A DNA stretch of 64,000 nucleotides from an uncultured Clostridium sp. (GCA_900539185.1 UQBG01000006.1:62001-126000), one strand, 5' to 3'; shown: positions 53,212 through 63,940, counted from the stretch's first letter. Translations and numbers: made by a program. The notes: generated from the sequence alone by a model not told the origin.

Positions 53212-54073
53212 CTTTATAAAACTTTATCAGTGAAACATCATTACTATTAAGGGCATCAAATACGCTTTTACAATATATTTTTATCGCATTACTTACAAAT
53301 TCCTTCCTCCCTGCAATTATTACTTCTGCTTGCAATACCTCGAGCACCAGTCTTTTCTCTTCACTCTCGAATTTTTCTGGTTTTATTTGAATGATTTTAC
53401 GATCTACCAATGGTCGAAACGGTTCCATCAAATCACATCCTAAGTTAAATTGATTAAACATATTATCATGAAACAATCCTAACTGTGTCATGTATCCATT
53501 AAGAACCACCTCCCGATTAAATGCTGACAAAACTATGCCATAACCATAATTTAATGCTGCATTAATACTATTCTCCTCTGTTCTTGTAAAATTCATTCCA
53601 AACAATGCATTAAAATATACCTTTGCTGCATGTCCTTCTCGATTTGTTGTATCTCCCAGTTCTATTTCTTCTATATAACTGTCTAACATAGCCGCTTCTT
53701 GACGATCTAATTTTCTCAATAGACCAGCCTGCTGTCTTATCTTTTCTGTAACTATCTCTGTCCAAATAGTTGCCTTCTGCTGTTTATTCCACATAATTTG
53801 ATCTCGGATCTTAGCACTTGTGTCATGACTTCCATAATATGGAATTAATTCAGAAGAAGGATTTCGTTTTTCATCACAAAAAATCACTTTTACTTTCTTC
53901 TTGACCAGCTCGCTCAACAGTGCTGCTGTCAAAGAAATAGCCGTTGATTCTAATACCAGTATGGATATCTCGCTAATATGAATCTTAATAGTATCTTCTT
54001 TTCTAATAACAAGATATCCTAACTGATAATCCAACTTTGCACTACTGGATACAACCACTGTACGCCAACTCAT
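53201..54073 (-). CDS. cas1: CRISPR-associated endonuclease Cas1 (type II)
   Basis: The product is 290 residues. The N-terminal beta domain starts SWRTVVVSSSAKLDYQLGYL; the catalytic helical domain has EENSINAALNYGYGIVLSAF and GYMTQLGLFHDNMFNQFNLG, then CDLMEPFRPLVDR, with the expected Glu, His and Asp. It is the spacer integrase. It overlaps cas9 by 4 bases (ATGA). Confidence 0.97.
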   Translation of the reverse strand: MSWRTVVVSSSAKLDYQLGYLVIRKEDTIKIHISEISILVLESTAISLTAALLSELVKKKVKVIFCDEKRNPSSELIPYYGSHDTSAKIRDQIMWNKQQKATIWTEIVTEKIRQQAGLLRKLDRQEAAMLDSYIEEIELGDTTNREGHAAKVYFNALFGMNFTRTEENSINAALNYGYGIVLSAFNREVVLNGYMTQLGLFHDNMFNQFNLGCDLMEPFRPLVDRKIIQIKPEKFESEEKRLVLEVLQAEVIIAGRKEFVSNAIKIYCKSVFDALNSNDVSLIKFYKDEL

Positions 54074-57000
54074 ACCGTTAGCAGGTCAACCTGCTGTTCA
54101 TAAATTCCTGTAACTGATTGATTGATTAATTTCAATTCTTGATTTCCTATTAAATTTTTGTTCATACGCATTTTTCCTACATTTGATGATTGTCCTATTA
54201 AATTCAAATCCGCCTGTGTTGTTCCTATTCTTGATAATTTCAATATCTCTATTAATATTTGGGCTTGTTGTTCTTTTGACAATTCCTCAAAATTCTCTTT
54301 TCCATCTTCCAATTTTTTCCCAACTGGATTTGGTCTATTAGAAAAGATAGTATTTTGGAACTTAAATACCAATTCTCTATAAAATGCACTATTTTCCTCT
54401 TTGGTCAGTTCATTATATCTGCTTTCTTTTTCCAGTATTTTTATATATGAAATCCAATCACTCGTTAAACACAATGATACTGCATTTCTTAATAGAATTT
54501 GATTTTCGCTTTTCCCCGAAATATGCATATAGTACCCATTTAGTTTTACTAACGACTGTAACCGGATCATATTAATTCTAATATCGGGATTAATAAGTCC
54601 CAGTTCCTTTTCACAATATAATTGTAACTGCTTCGGATCTTTTTCAATTTTTTGTTTCCAAGCAATCGGAATTCCTTCTAATGATCGCATCCTCTTCTTT
54701 TCAGTCCCGTGTTCAACCAAAATAAAGTATGCTATCCTTACACCTGTATACCCTCCATATTTTGTAACATCTTGCATCTTAGGATCTGACGCCTTTAATG
54801 GTACATAGTTTTCCTCCTTTTCCTTCGAAACTCTATATAACGTCTGTTTTGCCAGTGCTCCGCTTACCACAAATGGCATCCTCGTTAATAACGGAGTGTT
54901 CTTTTTCATTACATTACGGACAATATCTATTGTTCGTTTTTGTCCGGCTTCAGGATGTGCAGTCCATGCTATTTCATTATTACGCACAACATTATTTTCA
55001 AACATTTTATTTAAATTATATGGTTTATGTTCGCGTATGAAATTGATTGGATTCTGTGTAAATTTCACATAGTACACATTTCCAACTACTATATTTAGGT
55101 ATGCATCCTGTGCATGATGAAAATCATTAATTAATCTTGATTTGTAGAATTTATTATCCCTTCTAAAATCAGATACATTTCTAGCCTTCGCATACACAAG
55201 CGTAGTATTCGGCAAAATCTCCTTTAATATGGTTGTCACGCCCTTTGTTCCTTGACTTGTTTCTACTAATTGTCTTGCTATAAAACCAGCCTTCTGCTCA
55301 TCCGTAAACGGTTCGCATTGTGTCAATCGTTTCAGCTTTTCATCATTAATTAATCCCTGTCGATGTAATTCTTTCCACCAACTTAATTGTGTTGAACGAA
55401 TCGTTTCTTCTAATGGATATATATCACTTTTACGAGCATTTTTTTCCTTCTTTACTAACACCAAATTATTTTCCAGATTGTCATCCTTCACAAAATGACG
55501 AGGATAAATGTGATCAATATCATACAGATTATTATTAAACAGTTGATCTAAATCTATCGCCTCGCCGGTATACATGCAACGTCCCCTTTGTGTCAAATAT
55601 AAATACATTTTTTTGCTACGAATTCTCCCATCCTTTTCCGCACTCTGTATAACATTCTTCCAATCCCGATCCTCTTCTTTAATATTCCTATACAAGCTAA
55701 TAAATTTATCTGCCCGGCTATCCTTTACCTCCTTTTTATCATCCTCGCTCCTCGTCATTTCAACAAACAGCCGCTTAGGTGGTTCCCCCATTACCTTTTC
55801 AATTTCCTTAACAACTAATATAGTTTGCCATACCATCCTCTTAACCGGTGCAGAAAAATAATAATCATCCAAATCCTCCGCTTGTATTTCGGTTAAATCC
55901 TTACATAGTTTATTTTGCTTATTTACCAATTCTTCTTGATAAGTATACTTATCTTTTGCAAGCAACTCCATCAAATTATCGTTTGTTTCCCACATCATCC
56001 GAATCAATGAAACTATTTCGCCTGTTTCTTTTTTACATCCGCTTAATTCCAAGAAGCTTTTGGACAAATTGCCCCAGTCTTTGAATTTGAATCCTAAAAT
56101 TCTTTTCATTTGTTCTTCTGATAAGACCTCACCATAGTTTTCAACTAATTGCTCACGCAAAAACTTCTTTGAATCACCATATATAGTACACCAAAATATG
56201 ATTTGCTCTATCATTCTCTTATAATCATCCTGATGTATTTGCTCTCCAAATATTTCATAAAATTTTGCATAAGAACTTAATGTACTGTTAATTCCTGTTC
56301 CCATACCTGTTAATTGCTCAGCATTATCTTCCGATAAAATTCCTTCTCCCATTAAATATCGAACAATCTGTTTTCTACTTACCTTTTTTCCTCTTCTAAA
56401 TAAATCATTATACAAGTTCTGCTTTGTCTTGACCGGAAGTTTTTCACCAGATATTTTCAGATTATTTAATTCATTTAATACACAGAAGCTTTCATATTCC
56501 AAAGATCCTTTAGGTAAAACCTGTTCCCCGCTCATGTATGTACAACGTCGCACCATTCGCGAGATAAATGCTTCTGATGTTTTCTTTAAATCAATTTTCT
56601 CTTCGATATTCCATGGATAAACTCTTCCATCATTCCTTCGAACTACCCATCCATTGCCCCCATACAATGCACTTTTCAATGATGTAGGTCCAACGTAATA
56701 TGGTATTTGAAATGCAAACATTTGCAATATTCGTTGCGATAGCGTCAGATTTGATTCATCCTTTACTTTTAAAAATTCTAAATAATGCTCTGCATTTTCC
56801 AGTATTTTTTTCATTTCTCTACAATGTATTTGATTTGGTATAACTCCATTTGATGCAGTCAACTGCTTTGGTAAAAAATGATCCTTCTGTATTTCATCCA
56901 ATATATACTCTACATTTTTATCAACAGGCATCTTGCCCAAATCCTTTTTTATTGTAGCATACAAGTCTTCTTTACTATTTCCATCTATTCCTCTTCTTAC

Positions 57001-58098
57001 CTTTTCTCCTGAATTTACAGAATGAATGTACGCACTGTAAGAACCTTTTTCTGTACTTCTAAACATACGATAGTAATCATCCTGCGTTGCATACTCTTTA
57101 TACACTTCTTTTAGAATATGTAAATCCTTCTTATGTTTATCATATTCTGCAACCCTAGCCACAGATAAATATGCATAACCTCCCATAATCCGATTTAAAA
57201 TTATACCATCATATAATGCTTTCATGCTTAATACAAGCTCATAGTTTTCTTCTCCTAATTTTTCTTGTAATTCTATGGTTTTTTCTTCATAACCACTATC
57301 CGAAAAGTTAATTTTTAACTTTTTGTCAAAATCATCTGAAACAGCTTTTCCAAACAAAAGCTTTGCACTCTTATCTAATCCTAACACACATTCAATTAAT
57401 GCTGCTTTTTGCTTCTCTCCCTTCTGAATATATAGCAAATCAATAAGCATCTCTGCCTTTTTCTTTCTTGATACGTTAGAATTACACATAATATCCTGTA
57501 ATTTTTCATAATCGATATCTGTAGGAAATACCAATCCCAACACATCTTCTACAGACGCAGCAAATTCAAGATATAATTCCTTCAGATCTCTATTATCACT
57601 ATCACCATCTAAGCTTGCATTTAAAAAATGTCCTCGATGTTTAAACATATTAAGTAATGCAAGGAATACCAATCGCACATCATGCGGTTCTGTTGATTCG
57701 AGCAATTCCTTCCTCAGATGAAAAATCGTAGGATACTCTGCAAAATACTCCTTATCTGTATAATTTTTATCTGCAAATATACCATTGGGTGTTCTAACTG
57801 CTTCGTCCTTATCATCTAAATGATACTTGCTATTCTTCATACGTTGATAAAAATTAGAATCTACCTTTGCTATTTCATCATGGAAACTATCTTCCAACCA
57901 CCCTATACGAGCCACCTCTCTTTGTCTTCTACGACGGCTCACTCTTTGCGTTCTTCTCTCTACCGCCGTGTTTGCTTCTTCAAATTCTCGAATTCCCCAT
58001 AAGTCTTTCCCTCTCTTTTTCAAAAGGTTATAATTGGTATCTGTTACTGCCCATCCAACAGACGAGGTTCCCATATCTATCCCTACATAATATTCCAT
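54070..58098 (-). CDS. cas9: CRISPR-associated endonuclease Cas9 (type II-A)
   Basis: The product is 1342 residues, close to the length of the Streptococcus pyogenes enzyme. RuvC-I is YYVGIDMGTSSVGWAVTD (Asp8), the arginine bridge helix RTQRVSRRRRQREVARIGW, RuvC-II PKRLFVEMTRSEDD (Glu780), HNH DIDHIYPRHFVKDDN (His863) and RuvC-III DFHHAQDAYLNIVVGN (His995, Asp998). All catalytic residues are present. It cleaves DNA matched by crRNA paired to tracrRNA. The array next to csn2, not next to cas9, is the usual II-A order. AAAGGAG precedes the ATG. Low GC relative to the flanks suggests transfer. The PAM cannot be read from the sequence. Confidence 0.99.
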   Translation of the reverse strand: MEYYVGIDMGTSSVGWAVTDTNYNLLKKRGKDLWGIREFEEANTAVERRTQRVSRRRRQREVARIGWLEDSFHDEIAKVDSNFYQRMKNSKYHLDDKDEAVRTPNGIFADKNYTDKEYFAEYPTIFHLRKELLESTEPHDVRLVFLALLNMFKHRGHFLNASLDGDSDNRDLKELYLEFAASVEDVLGLVFPTDIDYEKLQDIMCNSNVSRKKKAEMLIDLLYIQKGEKQKAALIECVLGLDKSAKLLFGKAVSDDFDKKLKINFSDSGYEEKTIELQEKLGEENYELVLSMKALYDGIILNRIMGGYAYLSVARVAEYDKHKKDLHILKEVYKEYATQDDYYRMFRSTEKGSYSAYIHSVNSGEKVRRGIDGNSKEDLYATIKKDLGKMPVDKNVEYILDEIQKDHFLPKQLTASNGVIPNQIHCREMKKILENAEHYLEFLKVKDESNLTLSQRILQMFAFQIPYYVGPTSLKSALYGGNGWVVRRNDGRVYPWNIEEKIDLKKTSEAFISRMVRRCTYMSGEQVLPKGSLEYESFCVLNELNNLKISGEKLPVKTKQNLYNDLFRRGKKVSRKQIVRYLMGEGILSEDNAEQLTGMGTGINSTLSSYAKFYEIFGEQIHQDDYKRMIEQIIFWCTIYGDSKKFLREQLVENYGEVLSEEQMKRILGFKFKDWGNLSKSFLELSGCKKETGEIVSLIRMMWETNDNLMELLAKDKYTYQEELVNKQNKLCKDLTEIQAEDLDDYYFSAPVKRMVWQTILVVKEIEKVMGEPPKRLFVEMTRSEDDKKEVKDSRADKFISLYRNIKEEDRDWKNVIQSAEKDGRIRSKKMYLYLTQRGRCMYTGEAIDLDQLFNNNLYDIDHIYPRHFVKDDNLENNLVLVKKEKNARKSDIYPLEETIRSTQLSWWKELHRQGLINDEKLKRLTQCEPFTDEQKAGFIARQLVETSQGTKGVTTILKEILPNTTLVYAKARNVSDFRRDNKFYKSRLINDFHHAQDAYLNIVVGNVYYVKFTQNPINFIREHKPYNLNKMFENNVVRNNEIAWTAHPEAGQKRTIDIVRNVMKKNTPLLTRMPFVVSGALAKQTLYRVSKEKEENYVPLKASDPKMQDVTKYGGYTGVRIAYFILVEHGTEKKRMRSLEGIPIAWKQKIEKDPKQLQLYCEKELGLINPDIRINMIRLQSLVKLNGYYMHISGKSENQILLRNAVSLCLTSDWISYIKILEKESRYNELTKEENSAFYRELVFKFQNTIFSNRPNPVGKKLEDGKENFEELSKEQQAQILIEILKLSRIGTTQADLNLIGQSSNVGKMRMNKNLIGNQELKLINQSVTGIYEQQVDLLTV

Positions 58099-58133
58099 TT
58101 CTACATACTCCTTTCATATTTCAAAATTTTCTG

Positions 58134-58189
58134 TTGCATTTTTATAGCTATTCTGTTACCATAATATTGAACTTACAAGACGAGTGCAA
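58134..58189. promoter_or_regulatory. Overlapping divergent promoters of cas9 and tracrRNA
   Basis: For cas9 (minus strand) TTGCAC is at 58189-58184 and TATTAT at 58166-58161, spacing 17. For tracrRNA (plus strand) TTGCAT is at 58134-58139 and TACCAT at 58157-58162, spacing 17. The two -10 boxes share 58161-58162, and the cas9 -35 box lies inside the tracrRNA gene. Confidence 0.6.
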
Positions 58190-58266
58190 ATAAGGTTTAT
58201 CCGAATCCGTCGTAAGACTCTACATGGTGTAGATTGAGAGGCTTATTTTATAAGCCTCTTTTTTAT
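58169..58266 (+). ncRNA. tracrRNA
   Basis: The anti-repeat AACTTACAAGA (58170-58180) pairs without mismatch with TCTTGTAAGTT of the repeat. After an internal loop, CAAAT (58187-58191) pairs with GTTTG. Next come the nexus (AAGGTTTATCCG, 58192-58203), a CTACATGGTGTAG hairpin (58219-58231) and a perfect GAGGCTTAT/ATAAGCCTC terminator stem (58237-58257) with T6. The order matches the S. pyogenes tracrRNA. The gene is divergent from cas9. Confidence 0.95.
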
Positions 58267-58433
58267 TTTCTTTCCTATTTCACTGTTCGTCATATTTACC
58301 AATCTGTACGCATCCGTCCTTTTTCTCTATTTTAACATAATACCTTCCTTGTTTCTACACATTTTTATCTTTATAGTCTCTCTTTGTTTTATTAATCAAT
58401 CATTCATTTTCTTCGATTATCCCTATAAAAGCC

Positions 58434-58550
58434 CTACAATTTTCCATCCTGTCTGCATTCACTGTAATATCTACAAAGTAAACAGCACTGTCCGCATTTC
58501 TTCTTTTCAATTCTCCTTTTCTTCTGTAACCAATACCAAATCTTTTTCAT
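58434..58550 (-). CDS. Possible small cysteine-rich protein
   Basis: The frame is 38 residues: basic N-terminal half (MKKIWYWLQKKRRIEKKK) then CGQCCLLCRYYSECRQDGKL with five cysteines, a metal-binding-like cluster. AAGGAT lies about 8 bases before the ATG. It lies in the gap between tracrRNA and the WYL gene; an overlapping 49-codon frame (58507-58656) is less convincing. The rest of 58267-58776 is AT-rich with nothing else I can support. Confidence 0.4.
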   Translation of the reverse strand: MKKIWYWLQKKRRIEKKKCGQCCLLCRYYSECRQDGKL

Positions 58551-58776
58551 GTCTTCTATCCTTCTGCCTAATCCTATGATATATACAACCTATCAATTCA
58601 CCTGTCCTATAAAAAGCCCACCTTTCAGTCCTACTATATCTCATCTTATTCGTCATTCCCTTGCCTTTATCTACCGGCAATATTTTATTTCAATATCAAA
58701 AAGCAGCCGACACAGAATCAACTTCCGTACCGACTGCATAATCTCTTCTATTCCTTTTTATTTTTATAATGTTTTT

Positions 58777-59772
58777 CTAATTCAGATAATTTGCCAGAAA
58801 TTCTTCCGCATATTTTTGCAGTTCTTCCACAACAGCCCCCGGACCTACAACCCTTACGTTTTTCCCGAGGCTAAAGATCCAGCCAAAAAACTGTGGACTA
58901 ACATTAATATCTACATTGATTTCACTGTACCCTCCACCAACTTTTCTGATTGAAATATCCTTTCCAAACCTGTCAATGAATACGCCACACATAGAATCAG
59001 AAAATTTTATTTTTACATTTGTCTTTTCCCCCTGATACATTCCAAATGTTGCCTTTGAATATTTCGCCATATCAAAATTTTGAAAGGCTTCCTTACCATC
59101 TCTTCTTTCATCCTCAATAGAAATATGCATCATTTTATCAACACGATAGTGCTTAATCCTATGATTCCAATCATCATAAGCTACTAAATAATAGTTTTCG
59201 TCATCCCAAGTAAGTGCCCACGGACTAACTACAAACCAGTCATCATTATGTCTTGGAACAAGTTTCTTATTCACATCCCATTTGTAATACTTAAATTTGA
59301 TTTTCTTATTCTCATTGATAGCCGTATGAATATCATCCACATTATAATATACGGATTCATTCATTGTCTTGACTCTGTCATTGATATATACCTGACGTTG
59401 AAGTTGCTTTGCCTGATACTCACTAACATTACTTTTTATCTTATTAATCAGTTCTCTTGATTTCGTTTGTGTAATAAACTTTGAAGACTGGATTGCATCT
59501 ATCAAAAGCTTTACCTCTGCAAGTTCAAACTTTCTTGCTCCAACATGGTAATAAGTCTCTCTGCCGATCTGCTCTTTTATAATCTCTACGTCAAATTTAT
59601 CCGTCATATCCTGAAGATCCGCATAGATACTTTTCCTTTCCGCAGTCACATCATATTTTTCGAGTTCCTCTATGATTTGAGACATAGTAAGTGCATGCTC
59701 GTCATCTGTCTTGGTCAACATGATTTGCATTACATATGTAAATTTGAATTTCTGATTTGTTCCTCTAGCCAT
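58777..59772 (-). CDS. WYL-domain transcriptional regulator
   Basis: The product is 331 residues. An N-terminal helix-turn-helix (LTMSQIIEELEKYDVTAERK, SIYADLQDMTDKF) is followed by a WYL domain (KKIKFKYYKWDVNKKLVPRH; WALTWDDENYYLVAYDDWNH) and a WCX-type C-terminus. WYL proteins often control defence genes and may sense nucleic acid ligands. The ATG 59772 overlaps the stop of the MATE gene (TAATG), with GGAGGGGGAAGAGG as ribosome binding site. A role in regulating the neighbouring cas genes is possible but unproven. Confidence 0.9.
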   Translation of the reverse strand: MARGTNQKFKFTYVMQIMLTKTDDEHALTMSQIIEELEKYDVTAERKSIYADLQDMTDKFDVEIIKEQIGRETYYHVGARKFELAEVKLLIDAIQSSKFITQTKSRELINKIKSNVSEYQAKQLQRQVYINDRVKTMNESVYYNVDDIHTAINENKKIKFKYYKWDVNKKLVPRHNDDWFVVSPWALTWDDENYYLVAYDDWNHRIKHYRVDKMMHISIEDERRDGKEAFQNFDMAKYSKATFGMYQGEKTNVKIKFSDSMCGVFIDRFGKDISIRKVGGGYSEINVDINVSPQFFGWIFSLGKNVRVVGPGAVVEELQKYAEEFLANYLN

Positions 59773-61103
59773 TACCTCTTCCCCCTCCACTTCCGAAAGG
59801 TTCGGAAGTACAATATCAGCCCGATTCCGCCTGCCAGCACTTCGGATACCGGGAAGGAACACCATGTATAGTCCAGTCCGATCAGCGAGAACAGCCAGAA
59901 GATCGGCACCAGACATACGATCTGCCGAAACAGTGACAGAAACATACTGATTCCCCCTTCTCCGATCGCCTGAAAGAACACCGGCATCATCAGCGAAAAA
60001 ACCGCCGGGATGAAGCTGGAACCGATGATAGGAAATGCATGCCTTCCGATTTGAATCACGGCTTCGCTATCAGAAAAGATACGGATCAACGGTTCCGGGA
60101 AAAACAAGAACCCGATGATTCCCAGGATCATGAACGCCAGCGAAATCAAAAATGAGCTGCGCATAACGCCCCTGCATCGATCATAGGCTGCACGGGCATA
60201 GTTAAAGCTCAGGATCGGAACGATACAGGTCTGTAGTCCAAAGAGTGGAATAAAGAAGAAGCTCTGCAGCTTATAGTACAGACCAAGAACAGTAACTGCC
60301 GCATCGGAGAACTTTGCCAGTATCACATTTAAGGCAAATATATAGACCGTATAAAGTCCCTGCATGACGATGGAGGAATAGCCATAGAAGTAGATCCGCT
60401 TTGCATAATACAGCTGCTCCCGAAGCTTCGGCGGCTTTCGGAAGCCTTTGATACCTGTGATAATGGCTGCCAGAACCTGTCCGCAAACCGTTGCACATGC
60501 CGCACCTGCTACGCCCATTTTCGGAAATGGTCCCACTCCAAAGATCAGGATCGGATCCAGAATAATATTCGTTACCGCACCCGCTACCTGTGCCAACATC
60601 GGCAGTTTCATATTGCCCCGGGACTGATGAACCTTCGTCCAGTTCCCCTCTAAGAAGGCACCCAGACTACCGATACAGACGATATTTCCGTAGGTGATGG
60701 CATCCGTGATGGCCTGTGGTGAGGTTGCTGACACCATTACATATGGCTTCATTATCAGCACACCTACGATAGCCAGCACAAACCAGGTAGCGACCTCCAG
60801 TGTCATACCGGTTCCCGCTGCCTTCTCAGCCTCTTCCGCCTTTCCCTGCGCATACTTTCTCGCCATATAGGTATTGACACCGACGCCGGTACCGACTGCC
60901 AGTGCTATGATGATTAACTGTAGTGGATAAATAACAGTCAGTGCAGTCAAAGCATCCTCCGAATACTTTCCTACAAAGAAGCTGTCTACGATGTTATAAA
61001 GAGCCTGAATCAGCATCGCCAGCATTACCGGCGGTGCTACCTTCAGCAGAATTTTTCCGATGCGTTCTTTTCCAAAGAATTCATTATCTGTCTGTGTGTC
61101 CAT
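59772..61103 (-). CDS. MATE family efflux transporter
   Basis: The product is 443 residues with twelve likely membrane segments. KVAPPVMLAMLIQALYNIVD, SFFVGKYSEDALTALTVIYP is the N-terminal signature, and MGVAGAACATVCGQVLAAII the second landmark. It is the fourth MATE gene of the window. Its stop is fused to the start of the WYL regulator gene, so the two are co-expressed. Higher GC than the cas region marks the return to the core genome. Confidence 0.9.
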   Translation of the reverse strand: MDTQTDNEFFGKERIGKILLKVAPPVMLAMLIQALYNIVDSFFVGKYSEDALTALTVIYPLQLIIIALAVGTGVGVNTYMARKYAQGKAEEAEKAAGTGMTLEVATWFVLAIVGVLIMKPYVMVSATSPQAITDAITYGNIVCIGSLGAFLEGNWTKVHQSRGNMKLPMLAQVAGAVTNIILDPILIFGVGPFPKMGVAGAACATVCGQVLAAIITGIKGFRKPPKLREQLYYAKRIYFYGYSSIVMQGLYTVYIFALNVILAKFSDAAVTVLGLYYKLQSFFFIPLFGLQTCIVPILSFNYARAAYDRCRGVMRSSFLISLAFMILGIIGFLFFPEPLIRIFSDSEAVIQIGRHAFPIIGSSFIPAVFSLMMPVFFQAIGEGGISMFLSLFRQIVCLVPIFWLFSLIGLDYTWCSFPVSEVLAGGIGLILYFRTFRKWRGKR

Positions 61104-61109
61104 GTTGCC

Positions 61110-61949
61110 TTACTCCAGTCCAAAGTATTGATCGATTCCATCTGCGATTCCCGTCACAATCTGCCCCTGATACCCTTCATCTGCCATGCGGAGATCTTCA
61201 TCCGGATTCGTCATATAACCCATCTCTACGATCGTAACCGGCACCTGCGCCCAGTTAATCCCGCTCATGCTGTCTGTCTCCCACACATACTCCTTTCGAC
61301 AGCCCGTCGCTGCCACCAGCCCGTTCAGCACATCATCCGATAATGCCCGGCTCTGTTCATACAACCCACCATTATACACATTAGATGCCGTCTGACAGAT
61401 CGTCATGGCCCCATTTACGGAGGTATCCTCCGAACCATTGGCATGGATCCGTATAAATGCATCCGCTCCCGCATCATTTGCCTGCATTGCCCGCTCCGCG
61501 TTGCTGATGTTCACATCGTTGGTTGTCCGTATCATAAGAACTGTATAGCCCCGGTGTTCCAACTCTGCCTGCAGCTTCTGTGCCACCTGCAGTGTCAGCT
61601 CATATTCTGCCAGGCCGCTGGTTGCCCCTCGGGTTCCGCCGGCTACCTTTGCCTTTGTCTCTGCGGCACCGGGTCCGACCGGTTCCTGTTCGCTGTTTCC
61701 ATACTGCTGATGTCCGGCATCGATCGCTACCAGATATCCGTTACCGACTGCCTCGGTGACCGCTTCTGTCGTTTCCTCGGTCGTTGCTTCTGTGGTCAGC
61801 TCCGTTGTAGCCTCAGTTGTGGTCGCTGTCGTAGCTGTTGTATCGTTCTTTGTCTGCTCTATCGTCGTTTCCTCACCAGACCTTCCACAGCCTGACAGAC
61901 CTATCAGGAGCATCCCTATCAGAATCATACTTCCTATCCTATCCTTCAT
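61110..61949 (-). CDS. N-acetylmuramoyl-L-alanine amidase lipoprotein
   Basis: The product is 279 residues. The N-terminus [17 protein letters not shown] is a lipobox signal, giving a lipoprotein outside the membrane. A Thr/Glu-rich linker ([20 protein letters not shown]) leads to an Amidase_3 domain: [29 protein letters not shown] and [14 protein letters not shown] hold the zinc and catalytic residues. It cleaves peptide stems from peptidoglycan. The ATG at 61949 follows AGAGG and overlaps the end of the GGDEF gene. Confidence 0.92.
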   Translation of the reverse strand: MKDRIGSMILIGMLLIGLSGCGRSGEETTIEQTKNDTTATTATTTEATTELTTEATTEETTEAVTEAVGNGYLVAIDAGHQQYGNSEQEPVGPGAAETKAKVAGGTRGATSGLAEYELTLQVAQKLQAELEHRGYTVLMIRTTNDVNISNAERAMQANDAGADAFIRIHANGSEDTSVNGAMTICQTASNVYNGGLYEQSRALSDDVLNGLVAATGCRKEYVWETDSMSGINWAQVPVTIVEMGYMTNPDEDLRMADEGYQGQIVTGIADGIDQYFGLE

Positions 61950-63870
61950 TTCTTTGCCTCTTCTTTTCCTTCTTCTGAACATACATCTTGTTATCTGACA
62001 CATGGATGCAGTCCTCGATATCCGTATCCGGATCCACCTCAAATACATCATAGCCATAGCTCAATGACAGTTCCGCACATTCACCGTACTGCTTTCCATG
62101 CTTTTCCAGAAAATGCTGATTGTACGCCTGTATGTCCCGGCACACCTGCTGCCAGTAGTGTTCCATGGTCTCGGGTGCCTCTACGATTCCCATGACGATA
62201 AACTCATCTCCGCCATAACGGATAACATACTGCCTGCCGCCCTGCTTTTCCAGAATTCCGGCGGCCGCATTGATCACCCGGTCCCCTTCCTCGTGTCCAT
62301 ATCCATCATTAATCTTCTTCAGGTTATCGATATCCACAAAGGACACCTGAAGCTTCTTTTTTGTCTTGATACACTCCTTCTTCAGCAGTCGGAAGTACCG
62401 TTCCAGTCCGAATCGATTCAGGACTCCGGTCAGCGAATCCCGGATATACATCTCATCCAGTCTCTGCATCGCGACCTTTAACTGATTCTGCTTCCGTATG
62501 ATCTCTATATTATCTCCCATATTGATCAACCAACTGATGTACAGTGGATTTGCCATAGGAAAGATACTGTCTGCCAGCACCACGTATCCATAGTTTCTCT
62601 CCAGATAATGAATCGGCGAGAATATATATAACCGTGACCGCTCTGTACTCCGGAAGAGTTCGTCCAGTGCATACTTTGATAAAAAGGCGTCCTTCTCCAC
62701 AAACTTTCCATCCCGATACGCCACCAGCACCTGTACCTTCTCCGGGAAGCCCTGATGCTCCTCCTGATAGACCGCTTCCTGTTCCACTGCCTGTACCTCG
62801 AAGATCTGATTTACGAAATCATCTGCCGCACAGTAGTAGAACTCCTTCGGCCGGATCTGTGCGATAAACGCCTTCATCGACTCCGTCCAGTCCTGATAGC
62901 CTTCATTCTCCATGAATCGCTTCTCCAGCAGGATCATATCGTGCGTGAGCTTCCTCTGCAGTGCCTCCGGGTTCGCGGTGCCTCCCGTCAGACGCCCTCC
63001 CTGCTTCGGTTCACACCCACAGCTTTCATTCAAAACCACTTCATCCGGCAGATACTGCTCCCGCTGCACCGTTCTGCCCTCAAGCACATCTAAGATCACC
63101 TGGCAGGCTGCACTGCCGATCTCCCAGAACTGGCTCCGGACAGAGGTGATGCTCGGATCATGGTTCTGCCCCTCCAGACTGTAGTCATAGCCTGCCACTG
63201 CGATATCTCCCGGTACCCGATAGCCCCGCTCCATGAGCAGATCACAGACAGTGATTGCCATCGTATCATTTGCGCAGACCACCGCCTGCGGCAGTGATTT
63301 TCCATTTTCCAAAATCTCCCGAACGGCCAGTTCCCCACCCGGCACATAGAAGTCTCCCTGTGTCACACGCTCCGGTTCCAACGGGATCCCATGCTCCTGC
63401 AGTACATCTACATATGCCTGATATCTGGCTTCTCCGTCTTCGTTTCCCTCGATACCCTTTACAAAATGGATCCGCGTCATTCCATGATCTACCACAAAAT
63501 GCTCCACGATCTCCCGCATGGCCGTATAATTATCGCTTTGAACGGAATACGCATTTTTCAGTCGACAGCCGATCCCCACGATCGGACGATGAACCTCCTC
63601 CAGCAGCTTCTCGATATGGAGCCGGTTCGTCTCGAGATGTAAGGTATTCGAAAATACAATTACACCATCGAAGAGATTCAGATCCGGCAGATTCACGATA
63701 TTGACCTCTCCCTGATTGTGTTTATCCTTCTCATATGCTCCCGTATACCAAAGGAATACTGCGATATTAAAGTTATGAATCTTTCCAAACGTCTCGATCC
63801 CCTTCAGGGTCTCTGCCTGTGGATCGGAGTCCAGTGCCGTCATCAGCACTGCAATATTCTTATGCTGCAT
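61939..63870 (-). CDS. LacI-type sensor with GGDEF diguanylate cyclase
   Basis: The product is 643 residues. Residues 1-290 are a periplasmic-binding/LacI-type sugar-sensor domain without the DNA-binding part ([60 protein letters not shown]). A helical middle follows. The C-terminal GGDEF domain has [20 protein letters not shown] and [13 protein letters not shown]. No signal peptide is present, so a cytosolic ligand is sensed and c-di-GMP synthesis modulated. AAGGGG precedes the ATG 63870. Confidence 0.93.
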   Translation of the reverse strand: MQHKNIAVLMTALDSDPQAETLKGIETFGKIHNFNIAVFLWYTGAYEKDKHNQGEVNIVNLPDLNLFDGVIVFSNTLHLETNRLHIEKLLEEVHRPIVGIGCRLKNAYSVQSDNYTAMREIVEHFVVDHGMTRIHFVKGIEGNEDGEARYQAYVDVLQEHGIPLEPERVTQGDFYVPGGELAVREILENGKSLPQAVVCANDTMAITVCDLLMERGYRVPGDIAVAGYDYSLEGQNHDPSITSVRSQFWEIGSAACQVILDVLEGRTVQREQYLPDEVVLNESCGCEPKQGGRLTGGTANPEALQRKLTHDMILLEKRFMENEGYQDWTESMKAFIAQIRPKEFYYCAADDFVNQIFEVQAVEQEAVYQEEHQGFPEKVQVLVAYRDGKFVEKDAFLSKYALDELFRSTERSRLYIFSPIHYLERNYGYVVLADSIFPMANPLYISWLINMGDNIEIIRKQNQLKVAMQRLDEMYIRDSLTGVLNRFGLERYFRLLKKECIKTKKKLQVSFVDIDNLKKINDGYGHEEGDRVINAAAGILEKQGGRQYVIRYGGDEFIVMGIVEAPETMEHYWQQVCRDIQAYNQHFLEKHGKQYGECAELSLSYGYDVFEVDPDTDIEDCIHVSDNKMYVQKKEKKRQRNEG

Positions 63871-63940
63871 CGTAATCCCCTTCATTTCATCTTTCTATTC
63901 TATACCATGTTCCCATTCACGTTCACTCTATAATAGGTTT

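Noticed and set aside
58507..58656. 49-codon minus-strand frame overlapping the Cys-rich micro-ORF
   Set aside because: Its ribosome binding site would abut the start codon and the product has no recognisable feature; the overlapping 38-codon frame is the better candidate.
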